In this document: one piece after another, positions 35,442 to 48,484 of the stretch
Layout: every line of letters begins with the position of its first letter
How positions within the stretch are numbered: the stretch's first letter is position 1
From: Sipunculus nudus
Lineage: Eukaryota; Annelida; Sipuncula; Golfingiida; Sipunculidae
Length of the DNA: 64,000 bases
Assembly: GCA_026874595.1 (NCBI GenBank)
Contig: CM049313.1
Span: forward strand, 72,038,659 to 72,102,658
Direction: 5' to 3'
Made by a program: the position numbers and the translations under genes
Notes under the pieces: generated by a model
The model's input: the letters and a program-made list of their open reading frames with translations, nothing else
What the model was told of the DNA's origin: nothing
The model's database searches: none

Positions 35442-36587
35442 GTATCCGCCAAAATCAGAGTGGAACGGTCGAAGTGAGGCATAGATTGAGTGGCAAGGGG
35501 AAATAGAGTGAGGTATGTTGCATATTAGCATGGATGTCTGCAGCCTAAATGTGAAGGTAGGTTGTGCAACCTACCACAAATCCAGAAAGCTGTCCAAGTT
35601 GTATACATATGCAAAATTTTAGCAGAAAAGTCAAACCACTACATGTATATGAGTGATTTTAGCCCACGGCAGACAAACAGACAGACGCTGTGCAAAAATG
35701 GTTGCAGGTGGCTCCTCCAGTTTTGTGTATGATAAAGACCTATGTGAGATCTAAACACATGCACAATTTTGGCCCAATCGGTCAGATGAATCCTGAGATA
35801 TGAGCTTGGATGCGTGCAGCGTGAACGTGAATGTAGGTGGCGCCACCTGTCAAAAATTAAGAAAGCTATCCAGGATGTATACGCATGCCGAATTTCAGGT
35901 GAATTAGTCAATTCACTGCAGAGATATGAGTGATTTTAACCAAAGGCAGATGAACAGATGAACAATATGCAAACATGGTTACAGGTGGCGCCACCATTTT
36001 TTGTATGTTATAGAGCTATCCAAGGGCTACATTTGTATAAATTTTATTTCCTGATCGGTCAAACGGTTCCCGAGATATGAGCTTGGATGTCATCTGCGTG
36101 AACGTGAATGTAGGTGGGGCCACCTGTCACAAAAATCAAGAAAGCTATCCAGGATGTATACCCATGACGAATTTCAGGTGAATTAGTCCATTCACTGCAG
36201 AGTTATGAGTAATTTTAACCCGAGGCAGATGAACAGATGGACACTGTGCAAACATGGTTACAGGTGGCGCCACCATTTTTTTGCGTATGTTACAAAGCAA
36301 TCCAGCGGCTACATTTGTATAAATTTTATTTCCTGATCGGTCAAACGGTTCCCGAGATATGAGGGTTTATGTGTGGAAACAGACGCACAAATGGACCCTG
36401 GATAGAGGGGAAAGGTCAGAGGTCAACGCAAATTGGTTAGGCACCAGTTCACATGTGACCCGATAATTAGTGTAAGTTTCGGAAAAATCGGTCCATTAGT
36501 GTCAGAGGAGCTCTCTGGAAACGAACGCGGCGGCGGAGGAACCCGGTCAAAAACATAGTATCCGCAAAACTACGTTTTGGCGGATAC
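35442..36587 (+). mobile_element. A-type element with inverted ends and palindromic internal repeats
   Basis: It starts GTATCCGCCAAAA and ends TTTTGGCGGATAC, inverted 13-bp termini. The right end is also an internal hairpin (36558-36587). The middle holds several ~139-bp units centred on GGTGGCGCCACC or a one-base variant. The structure (short hairpin at the 3' side, internal tandem repeats, no ORF) resembles the satellite-bearing non-autonomous elements known from molluscs, some of them Helitron-related. The class is an inference. Confidence 0.68.
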
Positions 36588-37600
36588 AAAAATACAGGTG
36601 GCTCCACCAGTCTGCAGAAACTAATAAAAACACATGGTCAATATCCAGGCAAAGAATCATGGTGATCTCCGCATTAGTTGCTCAGATACTTCAGCTTTTG
36701 TATCAAATTGTCCACTATTCTGAGGGATACTTAGGAGTCCTATAGCTTGAAGGATATGGCTAACAGAGACCTAATTTCAAGTTTCCACAGGCACTTTTCA
36801 TGGGCCTCCCTGCATGACAAGAATGAAGATTCTAGGTCCAGTTTTTGCCATTTGTACCCTGTTAACAGATGTTCATATCTTTAAAGGTCTCAAAAATAGA
36901 GAAAAAATTCATAAGAAAACCCGAACAAATACAGGTGGTGCCACCAGTCTGCGAACTGATAGAACATCTCATGATTAATATGTATGCCAAAATCATGACC
37001 ATCAGTGTTGTAGTTATTGAGATACTGCAGTTTTTGTATCAAATTTTCCATTATTCTGGGGGGTATTTTGGAGCCATACAGCTTAAAGAATATGGGTAAC
37101 AGAGACCTAATTTCTGGTTTCCAAGGAGATTTTTCATGGACCTCTCAGTGTGTCAAGAATTAAGATTCTAGGTCCAGTCTTTACGATTTGTGCCTTGTTA
37201 ACAGATGTTTACATTTTTAAAGGTCTCAAAAATAGAGAGAAAAATTCGTAAAAAAATCGAAAAATACAGATGGCGCCATCAGTCTGCAGGAAGTGATGGA
37301 ACATCTCATGATCAATAGGTATGCCAAAAATCATGACCATCAGTCAAGTAGTTAATGAGATATTGAAGCTTTTGTATGAATTTTTTTACTTTTCTGGGGG
37401 GTACTTTGGGGCCCCATAGCTCAAAGGATATGGGTAACAGAGACTTAATTACTGGTTTACAAGGAGATTTTTCATGGACCTCTCAGAATCCCAAGTTACA
37501 AGGTTCTAGGTCCAGCGGTTACGATTTGTACCTGGTTAACGGACGGACAGACGGACAGACAGACGGACGACGGACAAAGAGTGATCGCTATAGCTCAGAT
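36588..37600 (+). repeat. B-type tandem repeats, about 335-bp unit, three copies
   Basis: Units start near 36592, 36929 and 37262 with ATACAGGTGGCGCCACCAGT-like text. They continue through ATGATCAATATGTATGCCAA, GGGGGGTACTTTGG, GGTAACAGAGACCTAATTTC and TTCTAGGTCCAG. A 133-codon open frame at 37376-37777 is repeat-derived. Confidence 0.85.
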
Positions 37601-37769
37601 GACTTTCAGTCAGCTGAGCTAAAAAAAACACTCTTATCTAAATTGAGCCTTAAATGTGTTAAAGATGCTTTTATAAATATGAACTTTTGTTGGGTTTATA
37701 TAATAACATGTTATGAGTACAATCCGGTTTTAAAGTCTGAGGAATTATTTAATACTGAACAGAAGAACC

Positions 37770-40150
37770 TCGCCTGACAATATCGAAATACCTTGCTAAC
37801 ACAACCACCTCACAAACACGACCATCTCACTGAAACGACTGCCTCACTTAAGCGACTGCCCCTCTATCACTACCTCACTGACACGAACAACTCAGTATCA
37901 CTAACACAATCATCTGAAACAACTGCCTCACTAATACAACTACCTCATATAACACAACTGCCTCACTAATACAACTGCCTAATCTGACACAATTGCCTCA
38001 CTGATACAAGTACCTCATCTGACACAACTGCTTCACTAATAAAATTACCTCATCTGACACAGCTGCCTCTCTAATACAAGTACCTCATCTGACACATCTG
38101 TCTCACTAACACAACTACCCCATCTGACACAACTGGCTTACTGATACAACAACTTCATCTGAAACAACTGCCTCCCTTATACAACTACCTCATCTGACAC
38201 AACTGCCTCACTAATACAACTACCTTATCTGACACAACTGCCTCACTAATACAACTACCTCATCTGACACAACTGCCTCACTTATACAACTACCTCAACT
38301 GACACAACTGCCTCACTAATACAACTCCCTAATCTGACACAACTGCCTCACTAATACAAATATCTAATCTGAAACAACTGCCTCACAAATACAATTACCT
38401 CATCTGACACAGCTGCCTCTCTTATACAAGTACCTCATCTGGCACATCTGTCTCACTAACACAACTACCCCATCTGACACAACTGCCTCACTGATACAAC
38501 AACCTCATCTGAAACAACTGCCTCCCTTATACAACTACCTCATCTGACACAACTGCCTCACTAACACAACTACCTCATCTGACACAAATACCTCACTAAT
38601 ACAACTACCTCATCTGACACAAATGCACCACTGATACAACTACCTCATCCGACACAACTGCCTCTCTAATACAACTACCTCATCTGACACAGCTGTCTCA
38701 CTAACACAACTACCTAATCTGACACAACTGTCTCACTAACACAACTACCCCATCTGACACAACTGCCTCACTGATACAACAACCTAATCTTAAACAACTG
38801 CCTCCCTTATACAACTACCTCATTTGACAAAACTGCCTCACTAACACAACTACCTTATCTGACACAACTGCCACCTAGTACAACGACCTCATCTGACACA
38901 ACTGCCTCACTAATACAACTACCTCATCTGACACAAATGCCTCACTTATACAACAACCTCATCCAAAACAAGTGCCTCACTAATACAACTACCTCATCTG
39001 ACACAACTGCCTCACTAATACAACTATCTCATCTGACACAAATGCCTCACTAATACAACTACCTCATCGGACACAAATGCCTCACTAATATAACTACCTC
39101 ATCTGACACAACTGCCTCTCTAATACAACGACCTCATCTGACACATCTGTCTAACTAACACAACTACCCCATCTGACACAATTGCCTCACTGATACAACA
39201 ACCTCATCTGAAACAACTGCCTCACTTATACAACGATCTCATCTGACACAACTGCCTCACTAATACAACTACCTAATCTTACACAACTGTCTCACTAAAA
39301 CAGCTACCTCATCTGACACAACTGCCTCCCTAATAAAACTACCCAATCTGACACAACTGCCTCCCTGATACAACTACCTCATCTGACACAACTGCCTCCC
39401 TTATTCAACTATCTCATCTTACACAACTGTCTCACTAAAACAGCTACCTCATCTGAAACAAATGCCTCCCTTATACAACGACCTCATCTAACACAACTGC
39501 CTCCCTAATACAACGACCTCATCTGACACAACTGCTTCCCTTATACAACTACCTCATCTGACAAAACTGACTCACTAATACAAGTACCTCATCTGACAAA
39601 ACTGACTCACTAATACAACTGCCTCATCTGACAAAACTGTCTCACAAATACAACTCCCACATCTGACACAACTGCCACCCTAATACAACTACCTCATCTG
39701 ACACAACTGCCACCCTAATACAACTACCTCATCTGACACAACTGCCTCACTAATACAACTACCTCATCTGACACAACTGCCTCACAAATACAACTAACTC
39801 ATCTGACAAAACTACTTCATTAATACAACTATACCTTATCTGACATCACTACCTCACAATATCCAGAACCTCACATAACACGGCCACCTTTCTTACACGA
39901 CCACCTCACTAACCCAACATGTTACTTATACAACTACCTCATCTGACACAACTACACACTTATTCAAAACCTCATATAACATAAGTACTTCCCTATCACG
40001 GCCACCCCACTCAAACCTCCAGAATAACAGGACCACCTCTCAAACATGACAAAATCCCTAACATGACAACCCCACATAAGCGACCACCCCACTAATACCC
40101 CAGATCACTATAATACGACCACTTCGCTACATGACAGCTCACTAACATGA
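37770..40150. repeat. 35-bp dimeric satellite, about 65 copies
   Basis: The core is a tandem array of a 35-bp unit made of two related monomers: ACAACTGCCTCACTAAT (17 bp) and ACAACTACCTCATCTGAC (18 bp). At both edges (about 37.79-37.90 and 39.87-40.15 kb) the array breaks down into diverged single monomers such as ACACGACCATCTCACTG. This homogenised core with diverged edges is typical of tandem arrays evolving by unequal exchange. Confidence 0.95.
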
Positions 40151-41399
40151 TCAGGCTTACTTGTATAACCACTTTTAACCCTATCAGATAAGGGGGAGCT
40201 GGCGTTTGGTCCTGATATCAAATATTTTCCCCTACAGTTAAACAGTTAAATGTGAGAAAATTCACGTACTATCCAAATCCTGTCCAATTCTTTATATGTG
40301 TTAACAGAAGATTGTAATGAATACACTGGACATGGCATAAGCTTCTGCAAACATTTTTTCACTTTGCACACTTTAAACATGTTCACCTCCTGAATAACGG
40401 ATTAATCAAGATTAGGTAGAAGCGGGTCGATAGGAGGGGTCCAGGGACCCCGAACCCCAACCCCCGACCTTTCCTCTTTTCAACCGCCGCAAACTTTTTA
40501 AGGGTTGCAGACACATGTTTGCAGCCTTGACCCCCCCCCCCCCCTTTCGAACCTAGGAACTTTATTTTAAGTTGTTTTGTTATCAGTCCTCCTGGGTTGG
40601 ATCCCTCCTTTTTCTAAATCCTGGATCCGTCTCTGTTTTCTATTATTGATTAAAAACAACACGAGTTACCAGGATTTAACCATCTATGCAGTGTTATCAC
40701 ATTGACTTACACACTCGACTTATATAGCGTTGTCATTTTTTTACTTTGGTGCTCCACAAAAAGTGCTCGACTCTCACACAGGAAAATAAAATTAAATGGC
40801 TTGATCTGAGGCCAATCTACCAATTAGATAGTGATTCAAAATAAAAAGGTACAGGTAAGTGAAAATGCATGCATGCAGGATGTCATGGTTTCCATGCAGA
40901 AACAAAATACACACGTATAAATTATTATAAACTGGTTTAGTTAATCTTAACTTCAAAGGCTTGTCTCGCTAGCACTGCTCTACATAAACGACAAATGTAT
41001 ATGTCGGCTATGTGACATTTATTTTGCCTTTAATGCAGGTGTTTTATCTTTATACCATTATTAATACAAGGTGTCTGTCCAGTTTCAGTTTTATCCAAAA
41101 TATCTTGTTTCAACAGTTTGAGGAATTCTGCAGAATTGTATAGATTTTAGTGGAGATTTGCATTTTTTTATATTCTAGATCTATACGAGTGTAAAGTTTC
41201 ACCCTCTGTTTTGTCTTCAATGCCGTTCAGGAGAATATTTCAAGTGGACTAATAGGGTGACGTAAACCGGAGCTTAGGACCTAAAACACATAAACGGATC
41301 AGGTTCAGCTCAAAGAATCAAGTCATCTTCAGTAAAATGTAATGCTTGATTTTTTTAGTGATCTGCAGGTGTAAGACCTGTATCATTTGAGTAAATAGT
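40151..41399. other. Spacer after the satellite; no gene recognised
   Basis: Contains one dispersed poly-C repeat (40430-40640); the rest is AT-rich unique sequence. Confidence 0.6.
40430..40640 (+). repeat. Dispersed repeat with central poly-C, copy 2
   Basis: Same family and orientation as 12752-12950. Shared blocks include AGTCCTCCTGGGTTGGATCC and CTAAATCCTGGATC, here with a C14 run in place of C20. Confidence 0.8.
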
Positions 41400-42200
41400 C
41401 ATAGAATCATTGAGACCAGAAGAGCGCGCCTCACATCAAACGATCACATTTAGGCAATCACGGTGGCGCCGTGATCGTACTGGGTTTGATTTCACTTTTA
41501 TCCAAAAATAAACATGATTTGTTTCGGCGCATTTGCGTTAATAGATGCCCCAAACAAAAGCAAGCCTTTCTAGATTCTCGCTTTGCTAAGCTGCGACCAT
41601 TGATGGTACAATTGGCATGCTACACATTTCCGGAAAGGTCGTCAGCAAATCTGTCCTGGGCACATTTCTCAATAGTTTTCCGGGGGCCACTGTAAACAAA
41701 TGAGGGAGCTAGGAGGGGATTATAATCCGCTTGTTGTAAGCCAGACCCGGTAATCTTAGGGTTATCCGGCATGAACGTTATTGCTCCCTTAGATTTGTCT
41801 TATCGATTTAATCCACCGCTCATAGAGTTGTACTTGATTAATATAATGAGTCGCCAGTGTTGGCCTGTTCCGGCGGACATTCATTCATCGGGGCTAATTA
41901 CAATTAACAGCATCAGAGGTGATATTCGTCAAAGTTATAATTTAAATAATTGGCCCTTCTTAAAAGTACGATGACGTGAATAAGTATTGTGCATCCGCCG
42001 CGCACTCAAGAAGGCGACAATACAACGGCCCGACCACACTCCCGCGTGGCGAGGTGAGAGCGCACATACCACGGGCGTGCGAACCCCTTGATTTAACAGT
42101 AAAGGTGTTATTAGCTGGTAAATTACTGGCCCGAGTCGCATTGATTTTTTTAATTCCATTTTGTAACTATCCCCTTACCGAGTAATCATGGAAACCTGTA
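41400..42200. promoter_or_regulatory. Complex non-repetitive block, candidate conserved non-coding DNA
   Basis: About 0.8 kb of balanced composition without repeats or convincing ORFs. It contains the perfect 12-bp palindrome GGATTATAATCC at 41717-41728, two inverted K50-homeodomain-type sites (the class bound by Otx/Pitx/Gsc proteins). It lies upstream of the candidate SKOR promoter. Confidence 0.35.
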
Positions 42201-43139
42201 TTCACACGCTCAGCCGAAAATGATATAGGAATTATTCTTATATCTATATCCCATGATTTCCATACAAACTCTGTATATATTATAAGCTTTTCTCATGTTT
42301 CTATCCAGACATTGACGTTAAATTGCGGTAACTTCTTCAGGTACATGCATGCAGCCGTCCCTGGTGTATACCTATCTAGTGGATCATATTCAATCAGCCG
42401 TTAATAAAAACGAATCAATAGGAAAACACTTCCTGGGGAAGTTAGAACTGATGAGCCATGGAGTCTGTGAATTCAATATTTATACTATAACGCCTGGAAC
42501 AGGTTGTCTAATTAAATCGAAATCGTGCAAATGCTGTTAAAAAAATAAAAAAACTTCCGCGAAAGAATTTTTTTTTATATTAAAACTAACCGATCAATCA
42601 GTGAGTCACGAGGTAACGTTGAAGTAAATTATTTTTGTTCAGAGTTATATACACTATAATTTTTTTCTTTGGCTTGTATATATAACCGCCAACCATGTGT
42701 ATAACATTATTTCCTTTTCTATCTGGATCATATGTATTTTTTACATTCATTATTCACACGTAAAGTACCACGGTATATTTCCCTTGGCTCTTTGACCCTA
42801 ACAATGCACCGTGCACGTTTCAACAGATCTATGCTTAAGTTCGTATACCGTGTACCCATATATAGGCACACTTAACTGGAGCGTATATACATGGGCGGAT
42901 AAAAACACAAGCAATATATGGTCACTGAATATAAAGGAACTAAATATGATCGATCGGGTTCAAACTAAATTTTAGTGATAATTGTTGCATGTTTGTCTTA
43001 TACCCTTGAATGCGATTTAAGCGTTTATTAGCCGTTATATGCTATGAGGAAATATTTTTTATATAACTATCTACTATATACGCACGTTAAAAGTTCATCA
43101 TAAACGATACAGTGCATTAACTTGTATATAGACAACTCT

Positions 43140-43221
<82 letters not shown>

Positions 43222-44249
43222 ATACGGGGGGAAATCGTCACATTATTAAAACATACTGACGGTTATAAAATGTCGATACTTACATGATAATACACTGCAA
43301 TTCAATTGTGCAAATGCATGGAATATCCCTCCAATAGCTCAATGTGACAAATGTTCAATCAGTTTAAGCCCAATAAGCAATTTCTATTAAGTGATGCTTG
43401 TCGGTAAAAGCCATTTTTACCAGACGAAAAACAAAACACGTGGAACTGTATATTGTATAATCATATATTGTCATTTATAACCATACAGTGGATTCATGTT
43501 TTAATCATTTATTTTTATTTATTCATTTTTTTGTATTTTACATATTTCACTGATTAGTTTTGATTTAACCGCAGATTTATAAATAATTAGACAAATATAC
43601 AAAATATATTTATTTAATTTCTTAAATAGACTAAATTATATGTGCAACTTTGAAAATAGCTAGACTTTATAATGCATGTGTGCATGTGTGTATATGTATA
43701 GATGTGTATACATGTTACGGTGTGTCTATTGCCCTGCATGGGATCAAGACAAGTACTCTTAAATTTACGCTTTGCATATATATACAAAAACAGGCCGAAT
43801 GGATGGGTGTTGTCTTAAAATAACGTGCAATGGGTCTTATTTTCTCCATAAAAGCTACGAATTTTAGTGATAATTATAAAGAGATTAATCTACTCTTGCC
43901 TTTGCTTGTTTGAGTATTCTTATCAATTCTATTGTATCTATTTTCAATACATTTCAGCTATATCATTATGAAGCTTATGCTTGCTGCCAAACCCACAAAA
44001 TCGATGTGATATGGTCAACGGGTGGTTGTGTGTTTTTAGATGTGTGATATTATTTTATCATATTTTTTTCCTTAATTTTATTTTATCATCAATTATGTCA
44101 TGATCAACAACAATGATAAACATGAACATATACAGGTACCGTTATGTATTTACTTTTAAGAATCTGGACTAAATCTTCATTATCGTTAATACAAAATGAG
44201 TAAGTACAAACCTAAACGCCTTCTTATTAAAAAATGGTCGAGCTCTATA
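42201..44249. other. AT-rich spacer; no gene recognised
   Basis: Contains the (CT)n/(TA)n tract at 43142-43219. Nothing else was identified. Confidence 0.6.
43142..43219. repeat. (CT)n followed by (AT)n microsatellite
   Basis: About 18 CT units pass directly into about 20 AT units. Confidence 0.97.
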
Positions 44250-45170
44250 CAGTTACTTTATTATTCAGTCGGGTCGCTGGGATACCTGTTTCAGGTGACT
44301 CTGTGACCATCACCCTGGCGCCTGCGTCATAACAGCACACTATATAACTATGGAGCAAACTTTGCTTTGTACATAATTCCGTTTGATGAAGTGTGGCGCT
44401 TATGTAAGGGGCGTGGTAATCACAGGCTCAAGTGACAAGCTTGTTAACTCGCTTAGGTAATTGAAGGTTGCGACATCTGGCGACAAGAGCTTATTAAATC
44501 ATGCCGCTCCCTGTGACATAATAATTACAACAGATGCACACTGATAGAGTTAATCTACGAGGAAACCCGAGAAAACGCGAGGCAAATTGACCGGAAGTAG
44601 ACGCCCGTCGCAGCAAAGAGCGCTCGGGGCATATTCAGATATCCAAACGCCATAATGCCGTATTATTTCCCAATAGGGCGTCTTCCAATTCGATTGCACC
44701 GTTGAGAAACATTAGGAAAATTAGCGACCACTGCTCGCCCAGTTGAGGCGGCTCTCTAAATGTTAACCGAGTCATTAGGGCAGTTTTGTATCATTAAGGG
44801 TTTAATGCTGACAGTAACAAAACTCCACCACGGGAAATCACCAGATCTGTGCCCTGCCTGCCTAGGAACCAACGCAGCAAGTGCCAGTAATTGAACACAC
44901 GCGCGGGGACGGGATGATAATTAAACAATTAGCCTGGTTCCAACTAGAACTCCTTTGAATCTCCGACTCCAGTTTGGTAGGCCCACCTGAGCCAGGTCGT
45001 GAAGGGTTTTCTGATCACCAGAATCATGATGTTTACATCTTTGCCTTTAGTTGGCGCCCAGCTTGCCGTTGGTATCCACGCTCCGGTTTTTACTTAGCCG
45101 ATCTGTAGCGTATTTGCCGTGAGCGACGGGCTGTGAATACATAGCTAGCTTAACACCTGCTTTGAATGGA
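44250..45170. promoter_or_regulatory. Complex non-repetitive block, candidate conserved non-coding DNA
   Basis: About 0.9 kb of higher-complexity, relatively GC-rich sequence without open frames of note, clearly different from the AT-rich flanks. It is a candidate distal regulatory region. Confidence 0.35.
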
Positions 45171-46802
45171 CAATGGTTGACATACCATCACACTTATCTT
45201 TTTACTTACGTCATCAGGTCTCAGAACCAATAAGGGATGACACTGAATCAGGTTTCTTTAAAGCTGCGTGTTGAAAATAAGAAACACAGATGTGTAAAAA
45301 CCAAATGGCCTCATCGTATAAATATTTCTGTCTGACCTTCCTTATACCACGTGAATATTTGGATTGAATATATGATTGTGTAGGCTGTTTTAATATTAAT
45401 GTAGGAATATATGATGGGGATTTCATTATGCTAACATCACAGTTCTTCTTATATAAACACGCACAGTAATCTGTTATTTGTCTAGTTTCACACGCTCTCC
45501 ATACATGTACAAAATATATATTTGCAGAAAGTCTTAGGTTGAAGACATCATTTATTCAAATGACACTTCTCAATCATACTAGTTAATATAATAATAATAA
45601 AAAGTTTATTCAAGTATAAAGGCTTCCGGCCAGTAGAACCATATAAGCAACATAACATCACATTATATGATAATTTGTGGTGCTTAACCTTGGCGATGCA
45701 CATGCATGCGTTAAAAATCAACTGAAATAAATTGGTACAAAAAGGTAATAAATAAAATAGTTATTCCAACAGTTTGCAAATATGTGTGCAAGGCTTACAT
45801 ATATGAATAAATGAACAGCATTGTAACTTGTCCTGGATAACAATTTACAAACAGAAACTCTGAAACTCGTTAATATAAATCAATGAATATTGAATATACA
45901 TTTTATAAATGAAAATAATTTGGGGTAATTATTTTATGTGCTTTTATCAGCGGAGTTTTAAATTATTTGTTTTTAATATATGGAGGAAGAATTCGCATTA
46001 GACTTAATTATAACATGGTATTAACATTTTTATAATGTAAGGAAACTGCATATGTAAAATAAAAAGCCGACACTCTTCGAGATGAAAGATGAAAAAAAAT
46101 ATATATAATTTAAACTATTGTCACTAAAAATGTGTGTTCAACGCTTAATAGGTTTCCCAACAATATGCAAATTATATTACGGTATGGTTTTTAATACGAA
46201 TTAGAGAGGAAATATTAAGGGTCACTTTTTGACTTGTGTTTTCTTAATGAGTTGTGCATGTGTATAACGCGACGTCATTGTAAAACCAAATATACAGTTG
46301 TTGGTTCGCTTTATTAAAATGTGGGTTCAAAAGAAGAATACCTTTTTAAGCTTTGAACTCACCACCCAAATATATCTGTTTAAAGCGGCAAAATGTGAAC
46401 TCCAGGTAACGCACCTATATATACAGTCAAATAACCTGAGAAATTCATTCAACATTTTACAAGTATGTTCGTACTTCTGTTATTTGTACCTTAAACAAGA
46501 AAATTGAATGATTTGTATGCAGTTATGACAGGAGATACTAAATTCCAAGTTCTGCATTATTTAGTTTTCAAGAGAATTATTGAGATCAACTGCCTCGATA
46601 GAATGCATATTTATGAAACATGAAGAAAGCGTATATATCAGTTCTTTCAAGTTCTTATATAATGACTAAAATCTCCAACTAGAATTTGATACCTTAAGAG
46701 AAAGTATAAATTAAAACACCAAAAAAAACATGAAAAAAGTGAAATAAGTTGTCTTTAATGAAAATGAATGAATAACAGCTTTGTCAAGTATATCATTCAT
46801 TA
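45171..46802. other. AT-rich spacer; no gene recognised
   Basis: Unique AT-rich sequence without recognisable repeats or exons. Confidence 0.6.
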
Positions 46803-46836
46803 CGGTGGCTGATTAGGACACACGAAAGAAATATTT

Positions 46837-47122
46837 ATCTCGAGATAACATCTCGAGATCACGACATAACATCTCGAGATCTCGACATAAAATTTTACCC
46901 AAAAAATCTTTGCTGCACAAAAAAAATATTTATCTCGAGATCTCGAGATGTTAAGTCGAGATCTCGAGATGTTAAGTCGAGAACTCGACATAAATTTTCA
47001 CCAAAAAATATTTTGCTGCAGAAAAAATTATTTATTTCAAGATCTCGAGATGTTAAGTCGAGATCTCGAGATATTATCTCGAGATATCGACATAATATCT
47101 CGAGATCTCGAGATAAAATTTC
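46837..47122. repeat. Palindromic ATCTCGAG array, left
   Basis: Dense, partly regular repetition of CTCGAG and AGATCT palindromes with interspersed GTCGAGAT and TTTTACCCAAAAAAT-type spacers. Confidence 0.93.
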
Positions 47123-48420
47123 ATTGATGCTGAATTGACATAAAGCAAAGCAACTTTAAGGGGACAGTACACGATAAGAGTGCTTACTATTGCAATTATA
47201 AAAACAAAGACCATGTATATACTGTGTTTAACTGAACGGTAATACAATATAATTCATTTAAAATCAATCAAGTTTGTATTTCCCCTAAGATAAAGCGAGC
47301 TGAAGAAAAGTTCATTATAAAATTCAAGATTTAATTAATCATATCCATAAGGAAGATCTAAAGCCTAAAGAAAATGAAACATATTACCTGAACGGCGGAT
47401 TCGAAGCCATGGCTGAGAAATCACTCAAATAGAAATTTTTAGGTCTGCATGCATGCATTGTGGGTACCTTGTTATTTTAAAAATACAAACAAATACGAGC
47501 TTGGTAAAGAAACACGATTTTTGTACATTTTTTCAGCTTTTGTTTTTATTGAAGTGGTGGTTTGTTTTATGGCATATGTATTTTACCATCATAAATGTAA
47601 ATATGCTTAAATGATTACTGTGTTTTCGGGTAGGTACGCTGGGGGGGGGGGGGGGGGGGCTTCAGCCCCTAAAGCCCCAGTCTTGATCCACTATAGCTAT
47701 AATTATAGCTCTGATTACCTTAAGTCAACCTTTCTTCATAAATGATTTATATTCATAAATAAACGGTTGAAATATTTCGATCATCTCTCATCATGATTTT
47801 CCTTCAGCAAAATCCACTGTTTGGTCTTTAAGCCACTAATCACCTGCCTTATTTATAGAATCTTTGTGATAGCGGCTAACTCTGCATACACATATTAAAG
47901 AAGTGAAGGTAATCCTTGCTGGGAAAGGTTCTTATAACGCCACCTTGACTTATAAACATTTTTATCCACAGGCTACTTGTACACAAGGTACTTGAGCCGG
48001 TGTTAACATAAAGATAAAAATATGTAACCGAGTTATTGAAAGATCCCTAGTTGATGTTCGTTCGAGCATGTGAAGCAAAGCAATATTTGTCATTTACAGA
48101 ACTCTGTACTCTCTGAATTGAAGCCAGATGTTTCTGCCGGAAGTCTTTCTATTACGATCGGCGGTCATTTTTGCTCCCCCCCCCCCCCCCCCCCCACCCC
48201 GACACATGTTTTTAACACGTGGATATAAACAAAAGGCACCGCCTTTACACCGTTGGATTGGCTCATATTTATGAAAGGTTCCATAGATTATGTTTATTTG
48301 ACAGACGTCAGATATAGAAGTCGGTCCCTTTAACTTTGTTTTGCTTTACGGTAATTACGCATCGAATGGTTCGTACAACGCCCACGTGGTCTTATTTATT
48401 TATTTTTTTTATAAACATTT

Positions 48421-48484
48421 TATCTCGAGATCTCGAGATAATATCTCGAGATCTCGACTTACCATCTCGAGATCTCGAGATAAA
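48421..48484. repeat. Palindromic ATCTCGAG array, right
   Basis: Shorter array of the same 8-bp motif next to the right terminal inverted repeat. Confidence 0.93.

Larger units (their letters stand above)
35225..37625 (+). mobile_element. Composite non-coding element with hairpin termini
   Basis: The left end carries CCATGGGTCATGACGCTCAG, matching the ends of copies near 51.01 kb (plus) and 59.95 kb (inverted). The right end is an imperfect hairpin, TAGCTCAGATGAC...GTCAGCTGAGCTA, preceded by GGAC-rich short repeats. Inside are an A-type element (35442-36587) and about three B-type units. No transposase or helicase frame was found, so any mobility would be non-autonomous. Confidence 0.7.

Noticed and set aside
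37376-37777. 133-codon frame on the plus strand
   Set aside because: Begins inside a B-type repeat unit, crosses the GGAC-rich tail and ends near the satellite; the other B units lack the frame.
37770-40150. CRISPR-like array
   Set aside because: Units are contiguous 17/18-bp monomers without unique spacers, in a eukaryotic genome.
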